64,000 bases of DNA from Nocardia goodfellowii (GTDB lineage Bacteria > Actinomycetota > Actinomycetes > Mycobacteriales > Mycobacteriaceae). The stretch spans positions 1,240,001 to 1,304,000 of the forward strand of contig NZ_JAGGMR010000001.1 in assembly GCF_017875645.1 (NCBI RefSeq). Reading direction: 5' to 3'. Below, piece after piece: positions 63,636 through 64,000 of this stretch. Every line of letters begins with the position of its first letter. Positions within the stretch are counted from its first letter, which is position 1. Below the pieces are notes generated by a model. It was not told where the DNA came from. It made no database searches and saw only the letters and a program-made list of their open reading frames with translations. A program made the translations under genes and the position numbers.

Positions 63636-64000
63636 ATGCCCGTGACGACTCGCGACCCAGCAAGCACCCGCGACCGAATCCTCGACGCGCTGGAGATGCT
63701 GCTCCTGGAAAAGGGCATGTCTCAGGTGACATTGGAGAACGTCGCCGCCGCGGCCGGCGTCTCCAAAGGCGGGCTGCTCTACCACTACAAATCCAAAGAC
63801 GCCCTGCTCGCCGGGCTCGTCCGCCGTCTCGGCGAACGCGCTGATCAGCAATTGGAAACCGCCGTCGCCGAAGGCAAATCGGTCGCCGAGTGGTACCTCC
63901 AAGCCCCCCACCCGGACAACGAGGACGACGCACTCGAGATCGCGGTACAGCGCTCCATGCTGGCCGCCATGCGCACCCTCGACGGCCCCCAGGACACCGA
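63636..64000 (+). CDS. TetR-family regulator, C-terminus cut by the window edge
   Basis: The first 121 residues are visible from ATG 63636 (MPVTTRDPASTRDRILDALE); GTG 63642 is an alternative. The helix-turn-helix reads VTLENVAAAAGVSKGGLLYHYKSKDALL. It is divergent from the DHA2 pump, with two copies of one palindromic operator in the 72-bp gap. It most likely represses both genes and lifts off when a pump substrate binds (family pattern, inference). The ligand domain lies mostly beyond the window. Confidence 0.92.
   Translation, partial: MPVTTRDPASTRDRILDALEMLLLEKGMSQVTLENVAAAAGVSKGGLLYHYKSKDALLAGLVRRLGERADQQLETAVAEGKSVAEWYLQAPHPDNEDDALEIAVQRSMLAAMRTLDGPQDT

Overview
The window is 64 kb of high-GC actinobacterial chromosome with no rRNA, tRNA, phage or insertion sequence that I can see. 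Gene content and order suggest a mycolate-containing actinomycete, most likely Nocardia or a close relative. From memory, the order resembles the Mycobacterium tuberculosis Rv3816c-Rv3859c stretch: acyltransferase, MBL-Rieske protein (Rv3818), serS (Rv3834c), septum-formation protein (Rv3835), metallopeptidase (Rv3836), histidine phosphatase (Rv3837c), pheA (Rv3838c), DUF2470 protein (Rv3839), LCP protein (Rv3840), ferritin (Rv3841), glpQ1 (Rv3842c), DUF4328 protein (Rv3843c), sodA (Rv3846), rraA (Rv3853), gltD and gltB (Rv3858c, Rv3859c). Lineage-specific genes sit between these core markers.

Layout. 1-11 kb: partial PlsC-type acyltransferase, a lipoprotein, the MBL-Rieske protein, a small BP74-like protein, a MauE-thioredoxin fusion, a DUF606 transporter, a RibD-C reductase, an MpaB/DUF2236 oxygenase, an MFS carrier and a GGDEF-EAL protein. 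11-20 kb: serS and the septum/peptidase pair, then a compact PE-PPE-EspG cassette (type VII secretion substrates with their chaperone, no secretion machine nearby), then the phosphatase and pheA. 20-28 kb: iron region with an IdeR-type box before the DUF2470 gene, a TetR/DUF2236 divergent pair, a CAAX protease, an LCP ligase and two tandem ferritins, the first lacking most ferroxidase ligands. 28-33 kb: glpQ1, DUF4328, rhodanese, a cluster of DnaA-box-like sequences, sodA and a methyltransferase. 33-38 kb: repeat-rich gap, two SDRs, a TetR, and a TMEM165/GDT1 manganese exporter behind a yybP-ykoY-type riboswitch with a clear promoter. 38-46 kb: htpG, a TM0106-family nuclease, a copper-type operon (membrane protein, YcnI, CopC, CopD), SRPBCC and RraA. 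46-60 kb: S4 protein, lysX, a small membrane protein, a phosphatase, a secreted peptide, a cutinase-family esterase, and gltBD. 60-64 kb: a gene-poor gap with what looks like a decayed gene, a DUF4407 membrane protein, and a DHA2 efflux pump divergent from a TetR with two copies of one operator.

Themes: metal handling recurs (iron: IdeR box, ferritins; manganese: riboswitch exporter, and a SodA with Gln145; copper: YcnI-CopC-CopD), as does envelope biology (LCP, LysX, septum protein, PE-PPE-EspG, cutinase). Functions are assigned by reading sequence motifs and from recalled family knowledge. No database search was run.
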